A stretch of 64,000 bases of DNA from Nocardia kruczakiae NBRC 101016 (GTDB lineage Bacteria > Actinomycetota > Actinomycetes > Mycobacteriales > Mycobacteriaceae), in the NCBI RefSeq assembly GCF_001612965.1, contig NZ_BDBL01000003.1, forward strand, positions 1-64,000. The letters are read 5' to 3'. Under the pieces are notes generated by a model. The model saw only the letters and a list, made by a program, of their open reading frames with translations. It did no database searches and was not told the origin of the DNA. A program made the translations under genes and the position numbers. How positions within the stretch are numbered: position 1 is the first letter of the stretch; the number at the start of each line of letters is the position of its first letter. Shown piece after piece: positions 1 to 7,836 of the stretch.

Positions 1-58
1 GCAGCCCGCCCGGGCCGGTCCGCGCTGCGCGGCCGTACGGCTGCGAGGCGGCGGACAT
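1..58 (-). CDS. 5' end of an unidentified gene, cut by the window edge
   Basis: The minus strand has an ATG at 58 preceded by GGAGG with six bases between them, which is a near-ideal ribosome binding site. The visible reading frame gives about 19 residues starting MSAASQPYGRAAR and stays open to the edge. Nothing can be said about function. The gene reads in the same direction as the UbiA-containing operon upstream of it, 235 bases away, and could be part of that operon or separate. Confidence 0.45.
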   Translation of the reverse strand, partial: MSAASQPYGRAARTGPGGL

Positions 59-293
59 CGGATACCTCCGGAAGGGTCGTGGTTGCACCCGACGCCACGA
101 ACGGGACACCGGACCGCGAGCCCGACGCGGCAAGGGCAAACCGCGCCGGATCCGGTGTGCCGCACGATGCGAAGGGGGCAATCCTGCGGCGCCGGGTGCT
201 ACTTCCAAGCGTGCGCGCTCGCGGCGGCCCGGTCACTGCCCTTTCAGTGGCCTTCCGATGCCCCTGAGCCTGAGCCCCTGCCCGCCGTGGGAA

Positions 294-1289
294 CTATCGC
301 CAGGTCACGGCCGTGGCGATGAGGATCAGATACAACACCAGTACGAATACCACAGCCGGGACAACGGGATACGCGCGGGTGGCCGAATCCGCCTCGCCCG
401 CATCGAGCGACGCCGATCCGTATCCCGCGGGCCCGGACGACGGAACCGGTGGCCGCGTCGGTTCCGGGGCGCGGGGCAGGAACGATCCGGCCGCGAGGAC
501 CGGAAGTAGCAACAGCCCCACCGGTATCCATGCGAGCAACGCCCACGGCAGCGGATGGTCCCACGGCCGGCTCAGCGCCACGTCCGCACCGACCGCGAGG
601 GCCGCGCAGCCCACAATCGCGACGACACTCCCCCGCGCCCCCAGGACATTCGAGTAGTACGACTGCCCGGGGCGGGCGTCCGCCGCGGTCTTGCGCGCGA
701 ATTCGAAATGCAGGAAGGCGCCCGCGAAGATCAGCGCGACCCAGGCTGTCCGCCACCCGGATTCGACCTGACCGGTGTCGATCGCCGAACACACGAGGTA
801 CGCGATGATCCACAACTGCACCGGGTAGGTCACGGCCAGATTCAGCAGCAGATCGCCGCGGATCCGCGCCGATACGCCCTCCAGCCCCCACAGCGCCAGG
901 CCGTACCCCATCGCCGCGACGACGAGAACCGCCGACCACCACGACAGCAGCGACGACACCACGGTCAGCGTCACCGCGAGCGCCCCGATCGCACCCCACA
1001 GTTCGCCGACGCTCACCGCTCCGGTGACCAGCGGCCGGTCCGGGTTGTGTACCCGGTCGTAGTCGAGGTCCTTGATCTCGTCCACCATGCGCAGATACAG
1101 CAGCAGCATCGCGACGACGACGATCCGCACCGCCGTGGCCCACCCCGGACGCCATGCGGAGCCCGGATGCGACACCACCGCCGCGGTACCCTCCACCGCC
1201 GCGACGAACATGACCGCGTAGAGCAGATGATGTGTTTCGTACCGCGCGACGGTGAAGCGCGCGATCCGCGCGACGGAACCGCTCAGCAT
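294..1289 (-). CDS. UbiA-family prenyltransferase, last gene of the acyl operon
   Basis: This is a 331-residue polytopic membrane protein of the UbiA family, which transfers isoprenyl or similar diphosphate-linked chains to an acceptor inside the membrane. The first Asp-rich motif is clear (DEIKDLDYDRVHNPDRPLVTG, near residue 70). The second Mg-binding motif is weaker (FEFARKTAADARPGQ), so the exact reaction is uncertain. About eight hydrophobic segments follow, and the C-terminal extension is Pro/Ser-rich with a final membrane segment. The ATG at 1289 overlaps the end of the AfsA-like gene by seven bases (ATGCTGA), which fixes the start and implies translational coupling. The acceptor and donor are unknown; the acyl-lipid setting suggests a lipid product rather than a quinone, but that is inference. 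Confidence 0.8.
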   Translation of the reverse strand: MLSGSVARIARFTVARYETHHLLYAVMFVAAVEGTAAVVSHPGSAWRPGWATAVRIVVVAMLLLYLRMVDEIKDLDYDRVHNPDRPLVTGAVSVGELWGAIGALAVTLTVVSSLLSWWSAVLVVAAMGYGLALWGLEGVSARIRGDLLLNLAVTYPVQLWIIAYLVCSAIDTGQVESGWRTAWVALIFAGAFLHFEFARKTAADARPGQSYYSNVLGARGSVVAIVGCAALAVGADVALSRPWDHPLPWALLAWIPVGLLLLPVLAAGSFLPRAPEPTRPPVPSSGPAGYGSASLDAGEADSATRAYPVVPAVVFVLVLYLILIATAVTWR

Positions 1290-2242
1290 TCCGCCTCGTC
1301 GGTGTCGTAGCGCAGGCCGATGCGGGCGGCCACCGCACCGCACTGGTGGATTTCGCAATCGATCTGTCCCGGAACGGCATCCGAGGCACGGGCCACGCAT
1401 TCGGCGCGGTGGTCCAGCTCCACGAACCGCTCGAAGGAACTGGAGACCCCGATCAGCCGGCTCGGCTCGGACACCGACATCGCGATGACCGTCTGCCGTG
1501 CCGCCTCGAGCAGCACACTGCCGGGCACATGATCCACGGCGTGGTCGAACAGGATCGGATGTCCGGTGTCGATCGCCAGCTCGGCGACCGCGGCCGCGCC
1601 GACCCGCCGCAACGGGCCGATCACCACATTGCGCCCGTTGGCCCGCCCCACCTCGACCGCCGCTGCCGACTGCCCGGGCGGCAGCGCCGCGCCGATGTCG
1701 CCGAGGCCCAGCCCGGTGCGCAACCCGCCGCGCAGCGCCTCCCACCGCGACGGCGACACCCAGGTGAAGGATCCGTCCACGATCATCAGCGGCTCACCAC
1801 CGCATTCGATGTCGAGCACCATATCCACCCCCTGCAGCACCTCGCCGCGCCGATGCCGGCGCGAAATCTGTACCGACATCACCAGATCCGCGGGCGCGGG
1901 CCCGATCACCCAGCTGTCGCTCTCCGCGACCGCACCGTTGAAGGTGCGCACCACGAACCCGAAATCCTGTGGTACGCCGAAGTATTCGTGCGTGAGAGCG
2001 ATCGCCGCCTGCCGGGCGGCCTCCATCACCAGCATCGGATCGTAGGCGTCGTCCCACGGAGCCAGGTGGTCGCCGTAGAAGGCGTGCATGCGGGGTAGCT
2101 GGGCGCCGACCACGAATTCGTCGGACCGCGCGGCGTGCAGCGAGGTGACGAAGACCTCCGACACCGCACAGCGATGGGCGAGATGGCGGGAGATGGTGTG
2201 CACATGGCTCGCGGTCGGGATGGTCGCGGTGTCGATCGTCAT
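1283..2242 (-). CDS. AfsA/ScbA-like tandem hotdog protein
   Basis: This 319-residue protein has two hotdog repeats, each with the AfsA signature: PMLVMEAARQ near residues 69-78 and VPGSVLLEAARQT near 239-251. E74, E246 and R249 sit where the family has its catalytic Glu and Arg residues. AfsA enzymes make the first step of gamma-butyrolactone or butenolide signals by joining a beta-ketoacyl thioester to dihydroxyacetone phosphate. Unusually, it sits within an operon holding its own ACP and acyl-AMP ligase, and no butyrolactone receptor gene is visible nearby. Its ATG overlaps the upstream stop (ATGA). It may make a signal, or may have been recruited to join an acyl chain to some other phosphorylated acceptor; the sequence does not decide. 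Confidence 0.87.
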   Translation of the reverse strand: MTIDTATIPTASHVHTISRHLAHRCAVSEVFVTSLHAARSDEFVVGAQLPRMHAFYGDHLAPWDDAYDPMLVMEAARQAAIALTHEYFGVPQDFGFVVRTFNGAVAESDSWVIGPAPADLVMSVQISRRHRRGEVLQGVDMVLDIECGGEPLMIVDGSFTWVSPSRWEALRGGLRTGLGLGDIGAALPPGQSAAAVEVGRANGRNVVIGPLRRVGAAAVAELAIDTGHPILFDHAVDHVPGSVLLEAARQTVIAMSVSEPSRLIGVSSSFERFVELDHRAECVARASDAVPGQIDCEIHQCGAVAARIGLRYDTDEAEC

Positions 2243-3141
2243 GGTCGTGCCTCCAACCAGTCGTGTGCGGATACCGGCGGCAGGGTCTGGCGCCGCCCGC
2301 CGTTGCGCATGGGCAGTACGTGGGAACCGAGGACGACGGCCGACCAGGCATCGATCGCGCGGCCGGTGGCCCAGGCGCGGCGCAGCAGCAGCGCACAGTC
2401 CTCGTCGCGATCCGGATCGAAGTCCGCCGGCACATCACCGACGTCGGCGACCAGCCGCGCGACGGCGGCCGAACGCCCGAAATCCCGTGCGGGAGTGCGG
2501 TAATACAGCTCCGCGGCGCAGGCGGCGGCTTCGACACCGCGGTCCCGCCCGGACTCGATCTCCCCCAGCACCCGCGCACGGGTGTCGGTGTCGAAGTAGA
2601 TCGCGAACTCGCGCAGCACGTCGGCCGGATCGTCGGGTGAATGCACCAGATTCAACAGGTAGCTGTATCTGCCCAGCAGATAACGCAATTCACCGGGTTG
2701 CCGCTTACCCGGATCGGTCGGACCCTTGGCCGCCGTCAGCCGCACCGAGGTCGGCAGCGCGGTGGGTTCGCCGGAGACGACGAGGACCAGCGCATCGGAG
2801 ATCTCGGTCAGCAGATCGGCGAGCCGCCGCCGCTCCGGCGAAGCGATATTCCACGCGAAGTACCACAGCGCGCGCACCAGATGCCGGTCCACCGCGCAGG
2901 TGCGCGCCGCGACAACACGGAAATCGTTGTCCCGCAACCACTGCAGTGTCGGTTCGACGGCCCGCGCGACAATCGCATCCGGTTTCAGCAGCAGCAGCGA
3001 GTATCGCCGAGAGAAGTCGGCCGCATCGAGTCCGGCCGCACCGAGCTCGTCGAACGTCTCCTGAACGTAGGTGTCCTCGGCATAGGCGGCCGCCTTGTCC
3101 GGCAGCGGGGTCGACGCCGCCAGCAGTCGGGCCAGATTCAT
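2239..3141 (-). CDS. NDK-like protein with a retained phospho-histidine site
   Basis: This 300-residue protein has a divergent nucleoside diphosphate kinase fold at about residues 45-185. The NDK landmarks can be read in order: KPD (K53), R134, GPTDP (T142), the GELR arginine (R153) and NLVHSPDDP (N164, H167). H167 aligns with the phosphorylated histidine of housekeeping NDK (NLVHGSDSP in the ndk gene of this same window). The usual Kpn loop is replaced by other sequence, and a helical C-terminal half of over 100 residues has no NDK counterpart. It is therefore not a second housekeeping ndk. The ATG at 3141 overlaps the SDR stop (ATGA). A phosphate-transfer step in the operon's pathway is plausible but unproven. 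Confidence 0.75.
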   Translation of the reverse strand: MNLARLLAASTPLPDKAAAYAEDTYVQETFDELGAAGLDAADFSRRYSLLLLKPDAIVARAVEPTLQWLRDNDFRVVAARTCAVDRHLVRALWYFAWNIASPERRRLADLLTEISDALVLVVSGEPTALPTSVRLTAAKGPTDPGKRQPGELRYLLGRYSYLLNLVHSPDDPADVLREFAIYFDTDTRARVLGEIESGRDRGVEAAACAAELYYRTPARDFGRSAAVARLVADVGDVPADFDPDRDEDCALLLRRAWATGRAIDAWSAVVLGSHVLPMRNGGRRQTLPPVSAHDWLEARP

Positions 3142-4232
3142 CGGCTGCCTCCCACAGTCGCGTCGGGGCCGAAGCGCGCCAGTATCTCGGTCACCGACGG
3201 CAGCGGATCGCCGAGGTAACCGCTTTCCAGACAGTGGTCCAGGAGCAGTCGCAGATACGGCTTGCCGCTCGGCGGGCAATCCCGTCCGAGCAGGGCGTGG
3301 GTCGCGGTGGTGTCGAACAGCGGTCGGCGGGCGAAGTAACTCGTGTAGAGCGCGCCGATGCGCTGGAAGTATTCGCGCTCCAGCGGTTCCAGATCCTCCA
3401 CCGCGAAGGATGCCTCGGGCACGAAGGTCGCGACCTGGAAGGACGGATATTCGGCGAGGACGTCCGAGATGTCGCGCAACGACAGCGCATCGGCGCCGAC
3501 GGCGTGAAAGGTCTGTCCCGCAGCGGAATCGAAGTCGATCGCGGCCGCGGCGATCACGTCGGCGACGAAGTCGACCGGTGCGGGTGCGATCGTGGCGTCG
3601 TAACGGCCGGGCAGTGAGCGCAGCTTGCCCTCGACGATCAGCTTCACCACGGTGTAGAGGTTCTTGTAGTCGCGGATCACGCCGGTGCCGGTGACGCCGG
3701 TGACGACGCCGGGACGGACGACCGCCCAGCGCAGCCCCGGCGTGCAGCGCACCTGGCGTTCGGCCCGGAACTTACTGTCCTCGTAGCCGTTTCCGAAGGC
3801 CTGCCCGACATCGAGTTCCGCCTCGGTGACCACACCCGCCCGCATCCCGCACACATAGGCGGTACTCACGTACACCAGCGGCACGTCCCAGCGCAGCGCC
3901 AGTTCGATCGCGTGCGCGGTGCCGCGCACGTTCAGTTCCTCGTAGTCACCGGCGGTGGCGTCGAAGGCCGTGGTCGCGGCCGAGTGCACGATCATGCCGA
4001 CGCGGGAACCCAGTTCGGCGGCGTCGTGCCGGGAGAGGCCGAAACCCAGCCGCCGGACGTCACCGCGCACCGTCTCGATGCCGTCCATCTCGGAACCGTC
4101 GTTGCGGATGATGCGCGCCGTGCTGTGCACCAACCCGACAACGGGCCGGCCCGCCGCGCCGAGGCGCGCCACCACCTCCGCGCCGACCAGGCCGCCCGCG
4201 CCGGTCACCAGGACGGCGTCATGTCCGGTCAC
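3138..4232 (-). CDS. Thioester-reductase-like SDR (NAD(P)-dependent)
   Basis: This is a 364-residue extended short-chain dehydrogenase of the NAD_binding_4 / thioester reductase type. The Rossmann motif GAGGLVG is at residues 11-17, the catalytic Ser/Thr lies in YVSTAYV near 123, and the YxxxK pair is Y150/K154. Proteins of this group reductively release acyl chains from a carrier protein as aldehyde or alcohol. That fits the ACP gene, whose stop overlaps this gene's GTG start (GTGA at 4229-4232). It could instead act as an epimerase-like SDR on a sugar or polyol. Release from the ACP is the more likely role because of the operon context. Confidence 0.78.
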   Translation of the reverse strand: MTGHDAVLVTGAGGLVGAEVVARLGAAGRPVVGLVHSTARIIRNDGSEMDGIETVRGDVRRLGFGLSRHDAAELGSRVGMIVHSAATTAFDATAGDYEELNVRGTAHAIELALRWDVPLVYVSTAYVCGMRAGVVTEAELDVGQAFGNGYEDSKFRAERQVRCTPGLRWAVVRPGVVTGVTGTGVIRDYKNLYTVVKLIVEGKLRSLPGRYDATIAPAPVDFVADVIAAAAIDFDSAAGQTFHAVGADALSLRDISDVLAEYPSFQVATFVPEASFAVEDLEPLEREYFQRIGALYTSYFARRPLFDTTATHALLGRDCPPSGKPYLRLLLDHCLESGYLGDPLPSVTEILARFGPDATVGGSR

Positions 4233-4480
4233 AATCGCACCTCCTCGATCAGGGTCACCACATCCCCGATACGGCGCACGCCGGCCAGCTGTTCGGGCCG
4301 GTAGCGCGGTAGTCCGAAGGCCTGTTCGAGCACCAGGGTCAGCTCCATCAGACGAAGCGAGTCGAATCCGAGATCCTCGATCAGCCGCAACCGATCACCC
4401 GGTTCGGCGGGCGGAGCCGGCGCCATCGCGACGACGAGCCGGCGCACCCGTTCCGCCACTGGGCCGTCCACATTCGTCAT
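4229..4480 (-). CDS. Acyl carrier protein
   Basis: This 83-residue protein has the phosphopantetheine attachment motif GFDSLRLMEL, with S41 as the modified serine. The flanking helices are typical of a stand-alone carrier protein. The ATG at 4480 overlaps the stop of the acyl-AMP ligase by one base (TGATG), and the gene's own stop overlaps the SDR start. It most likely receives the chain activated by the ligase just upstream and presents it to the SDR and the AfsA-like enzyme. A phosphopantetheinyl transferase is not in this window and would have to act from elsewhere. Confidence 0.88.
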   Translation of the reverse strand: MTNVDGPVAERVRRLVVAMAPAPPAEPGDRLRLIEDLGFDSLRLMELTLVLEQAFGLPRYRPEQLAGVRRIGDVVTLIEEVRL

Positions 4481-7400
4481 CACTGTCCTCCGTCGCGCTG
4501 GTGGGGTTGCCGTCCGCCCGAGCCGAGCAGGTCGCGGGCCTCGTCGAGCGGCAGTTCGGTATCGAGATAGGCCGCCGGGCGCAGCCAGTCGTAGCTGATG
4601 TCGAGCGTGCGCCGCCATTGCTCCCGCGAATCGAACGACGCCGGAAACTGTGTGCCCCCGGCGATCTCACGCACGGCGGCCGCGAGTTCGTCCAGCACGG
4701 CCAGTTCGTCCAGGCCGCTCGCGCCCGATCCGAGGACCGCGGAGAAGCGCAGGGCCGACGCGCGGTCGACCAGTTCGCGTAGCGGTCCGGCATCCGGCAC
4801 CATCGCCGCCAGCGTCCGGCCGGGCGCGACATCCGGGGGCAGCGGGTGAATACCGTAGGTGGACAGCGCCATTCGCACGCACATCGCGATCGCCCGATGC
4901 GCGGCGATATCGGCGACGGCACCCTGTCCCGCTTTCACCGCCCCCATCAGATCCTCGCGGGCGTTCTCGAGCACCACGTTCGACCACACCACCTCCATGG
5001 CGCAGGCGACGAATCGCTGGGCCGGCAGCGGTGACAGGGTCGCGATCTCGCGGTCCGCGCCGCCGCCGGCGAGCCCGAGCGCGGGCATCCGGGTGGACGG
5101 AATCGGCGTGACCGGGCGTACCGGCTTGCACATGGCGAGCGCGGGCCGCAGTGTCTCGCCGCCGCGCAGGGACAATCCGATGAAGCCCAAGCGCACGAAT
5201 TCGGCGAGTTCGGTGCCGATCGGCGACCGGCGCAGTATGTCGGCGACCGATTTGCGCGCGACCACGCCGCGCCAGGCCGCGGCGCCGCGGTCGGAGAGTG
5301 CGAAGACGTCCCGATCGTCGCGGAGTACATGGATCCGGTCGCCGATGGGCCACGTGGTCACGCCGTCGACCCGGGCCAGCAGAATCCGATCGGGATCATC
5401 GGTGACGTCGTCGATGCCGAATCGCCGGGCCAGGGCGAGCGTCTCGTCGAGCGTCGCACCGGCCGGGAGCGCACGGTAGGCGTCGACCTGCTGCGCGATA
5501 CCGGGATCGGCCGCGACGATCCGATCGAGTTGTCGCGGAACCCATTTCGTCTCGATATACGTCTCCCCGCGCATCGCGGCCCACGATTTGACCGCCTGGA
5601 GCAGGCCGTCGCGAGCCCACCCGCCGGCTTCCTCGTCGGCGCCCAGGGCGCGCAGGGCGACCGCGAACCACAGCGCGTGGCGGCTGCGCTGCGCCCACCA
5701 GCCGGACACGATTTCGGCGAAGCCCTCGGCGGGCAGCAGCGCCAGCAACCCGTCCAGATCCACGGCCGGGCTCGACCGCACCACCGTCGCATTCCGGAAC
5801 CGCTGGCAGCGGTTCAGCACGTCCTCGTCGAGATCGCCGCCCGCACCGGTCACCCGCGCGAGTTGCGCGCGCAGTTGCGCCTCGGACCGGGTGCGGATCT
5901 CGATGCGGCGGCCGTCGGCGAACACCACGGTCGGCAGCGTCGGCATCTGTTCGTCACCGGGCGCCACGATCAGGAAGTCGATATCGGAACCCTCGTTGCC
6001 GAATCCCTCCGCCAGCGACCCCTCGAACAGGGCGGCGGAATTCGGCGGGATCGAGACCGTTTCGAGTGCCGCGGCCAGCAACCGCTCGGCACGATCGAGC
6101 GACAGCGCCGGCGCGGTGGAGACACTCGTCGCCGTGGTGTCGGCGCCGGGATGTTCGGTGGCCCCCGTCAATCGACCCTCGGTGTAGAGCTGCCACATGT
6201 GCCGGCGGCGCGGTTTGCCGCTCGAGGTGCGGCGGATGAAGCCGCGCGGTCCGGTGACGACGCCGACGGTGCCCGCGGGGCCCAGTTCGCCGCGCACCAC
6301 GGTCCGGGCCCGGGTGATCCACTCCCCGGGAGCGGTCTCGGCGAAGAGCACGATGCCGGGTGCGGCGCCGCCGGTCAGCGAGACCGCCGCGAGCTTTCCC
6401 TTGGTGATCCCGGTTTCGCGCGCCACCCGGGATTCGATGTCCTCCATGAACACCGACCGTCCCCGTACCTTCAGGCTCGTGCCCATCCGGCCCAGCACGA
6501 AAACCTCGTCGTGGTAACGGAATCCGGCGTCGCCGGTGTAGAGCCGGCCGTCGGTGATGCGGGTCGCGCCGCCGGCGCCGTCGGTATACCCGAGGGCGAC
6601 CGAATCGCCGATCACCACCATTTCGCCGAGCACCCCGTCGGGCAATTCGCGGCCGTCCTCGTCCACCACCACGACGGTGGATTCGGGAGTGGAGTAGCCG
6701 AGGCCGGTGATCCAGCCCGGGCCGCTCACCCACCGGTCGTCGTCGAGCGCGACCTCCGCGACGATCCGCACCGGCTCACCGGGGCGCAGGGTCGCGGTAT
6801 CGATCCGCAGGGCCGTGAGCGGCCGGTCGCGCGCCGAGGAGGTAACCATCAGGGTGGCCTCGGCCAGACCGTAGGCGAGGGTGTAGGCCCGAGCGGAGAA
6901 GCCGCGCGCGCCGGTGAGTTCGGCGAACGACCGCAGATCCTCGACTTCGACCGGTTCGGAGCCGACCGCCAGGGTCCGCCAGCCCGACAGGTCCAGATCC
7001 GCGATGTCGTCCGGCGAAACACGGTGTGCGACATAGCCGAGCGCGAACGACGGCGACGGCGAGTGCTGGGCGTGCGCCATCGCCCGCAACCAGCGCGCGG
7101 GATCGCGCACGAACTGATCGGGCCGCATCAGATACAGGTCGCCCTGATTGGCGACGGTGGTGAGGAATGCGCCTACCAGGCCCATATCGTGGTAGAGCGG
7201 CAGCCACGAGACCATCGCCTCGCCGGGTCGCCAGTCGATCAGCCGGCTGATCATCCGGATGTTGTTGGCGAGGTTGTGCCACGACACCCGTACGCCGCGC
7301 GGGATTCCGGTGGACCCGGAGGTGAACTGCAGCAGTGCCGTCTCGGCCGCCGGTGCGAGCGTCCGGTCGGCGGGCGATCCGGTGTCACCGACGACGACCG

Positions 7401-7836
7401 GTTCGTCGGTACGTCCGGCCGCCGTCATCGCCTCACGGACCAGTGTTTCGAGCTCCACGGAGGTCACGACCACGCGGGGCGCGGCCTGGTCGAGGATCGC
7501 GGCGACATGGGCGATGTACTGGGCCATATCGGCGAACATGGGCGGCGCGATGGGCGTGAACACTCCGCCGCACGCCCACACCGCGTAAAAGGCGGCGACA
7601 CAGGGGAATCCGGTCGGCATCACGACGCAGACCCCGGCCTCGTCACCGCCCCCGAGGCCCCGTTCGCGGAGCCGGCCCGCGACCGACCACGTCAGTTCGG
7701 CGAGTTCCGCGTAGCTGCGGAACTGCCAGCCGTCGGCTTCGTCGGCGAGATGGATGCCGGTGGCGGTGGCGGGATTCACCAGCCAGCCGCGCACCAAAGC
7801 CTGGTCGTCGTCGGTGTTCTGCAGTTCACTGGGCAT
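4480..7836 (-). CDS. Fatty acyl-AMP ligase fused to a nucleotidyltransferase and further C-terminal domains
   Basis: This 1118-residue protein opens with an adenylate-forming domain (about 1-560). It has the P-loop FTSGSTGIPRG at 171-181, YGLAEAT at 322-328, TGD at 434-436 and the A10 lysine K541 (SSGKPRRR). Its short, FAAL-like form suggests acyl-AMP formation and loading of the ACP encoded next. A nucleotidyltransferase core follows: GSLAEGFGNEGSDID at 606-620 with D618 and D620, and a third acid near E646. Then comes a helical stretch like aminoglycoside-nucleotidyltransferase C-termini (ETKWVPRQLDR near 762-772). Residues about 826-890 look like a PqqD-type winged helix, and the last 220 residues are not recognised. 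The ATG at 7836 has GGGGAGG six bases upstream and overlaps the dikinase gene by 11 bases. Confidence 0.85.
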   Translation of the reverse strand: MPSELQNTDDDQALVRGWLVNPATATGIHLADEADGWQFRSYAELAELTWSVAGRLRERGLGGGDEAGVCVVMPTGFPCVAAFYAVWACGGVFTPIAPPMFADMAQYIAHVAAILDQAAPRVVVTSVELETLVREAMTAAGRTDEPVVVGDTGSPADRTLAPAAETALLQFTSGSTGIPRGVRVSWHNLANNIRMISRLIDWRPGEAMVSWLPLYHDMGLVGAFLTTVANQGDLYLMRPDQFVRDPARWLRAMAHAQHSPSPSFALGYVAHRVSPDDIADLDLSGWRTLAVGSEPVEVEDLRSFAELTGARGFSARAYTLAYGLAEATLMVTSSARDRPLTALRIDTATLRPGEPVRIVAEVALDDDRWVSGPGWITGLGYSTPESTVVVVDEDGRELPDGVLGEMVVIGDSVALGYTDGAGGATRITDGRLYTGDAGFRYHDEVFVLGRMGTSLKVRGRSVFMEDIESRVARETGITKGKLAAVSLTGGAAPGIVLFAETAPGEWITRARTVVRGELGPAGTVGVVTGPRGFIRRTSSGKPRRRHMWQLYTEGRLTGATEHPGADTTATSVSTAPALSLDRAERLLAAALETVSIPPNSAALFEGSLAEGFGNEGSDIDFLIVAPGDEQMPTLPTVVFADGRRIEIRTRSEAQLRAQLARVTGAGGDLDEDVLNRCQRFRNATVVRSSPAVDLDGLLALLPAEGFAEIVSGWWAQRSRHALWFAVALRALGADEEAGGWARDGLLQAVKSWAAMRGETYIETKWVPRQLDRIVAADPGIAQQVDAYRALPAGATLDETLALARRFGIDDVTDDPDRILLARVDGVTTWPIGDRIHVLRDDRDVFALSDRGAAAWRGVVARKSVADILRRSPIGTELAEFVRLGFIGLSLRGGETLRPALAMCKPVRPVTPIPSTRMPALGLAGGGADREIATLSPLPAQRFVACAMEVVWSNVVLENAREDLMGAVKAGQGAVADIAAHRAIAMCVRMALSTYGIHPLPPDVAPGRTLAAMVPDAGPLRELVDRASALRFSAVLGSGASGLDELAVLDELAAAVREIAGGTQFPASFDSREQWRRTLDISYDWLRPAAYLDTELPLDEARDLLGSGGRQPHQRDGGQ

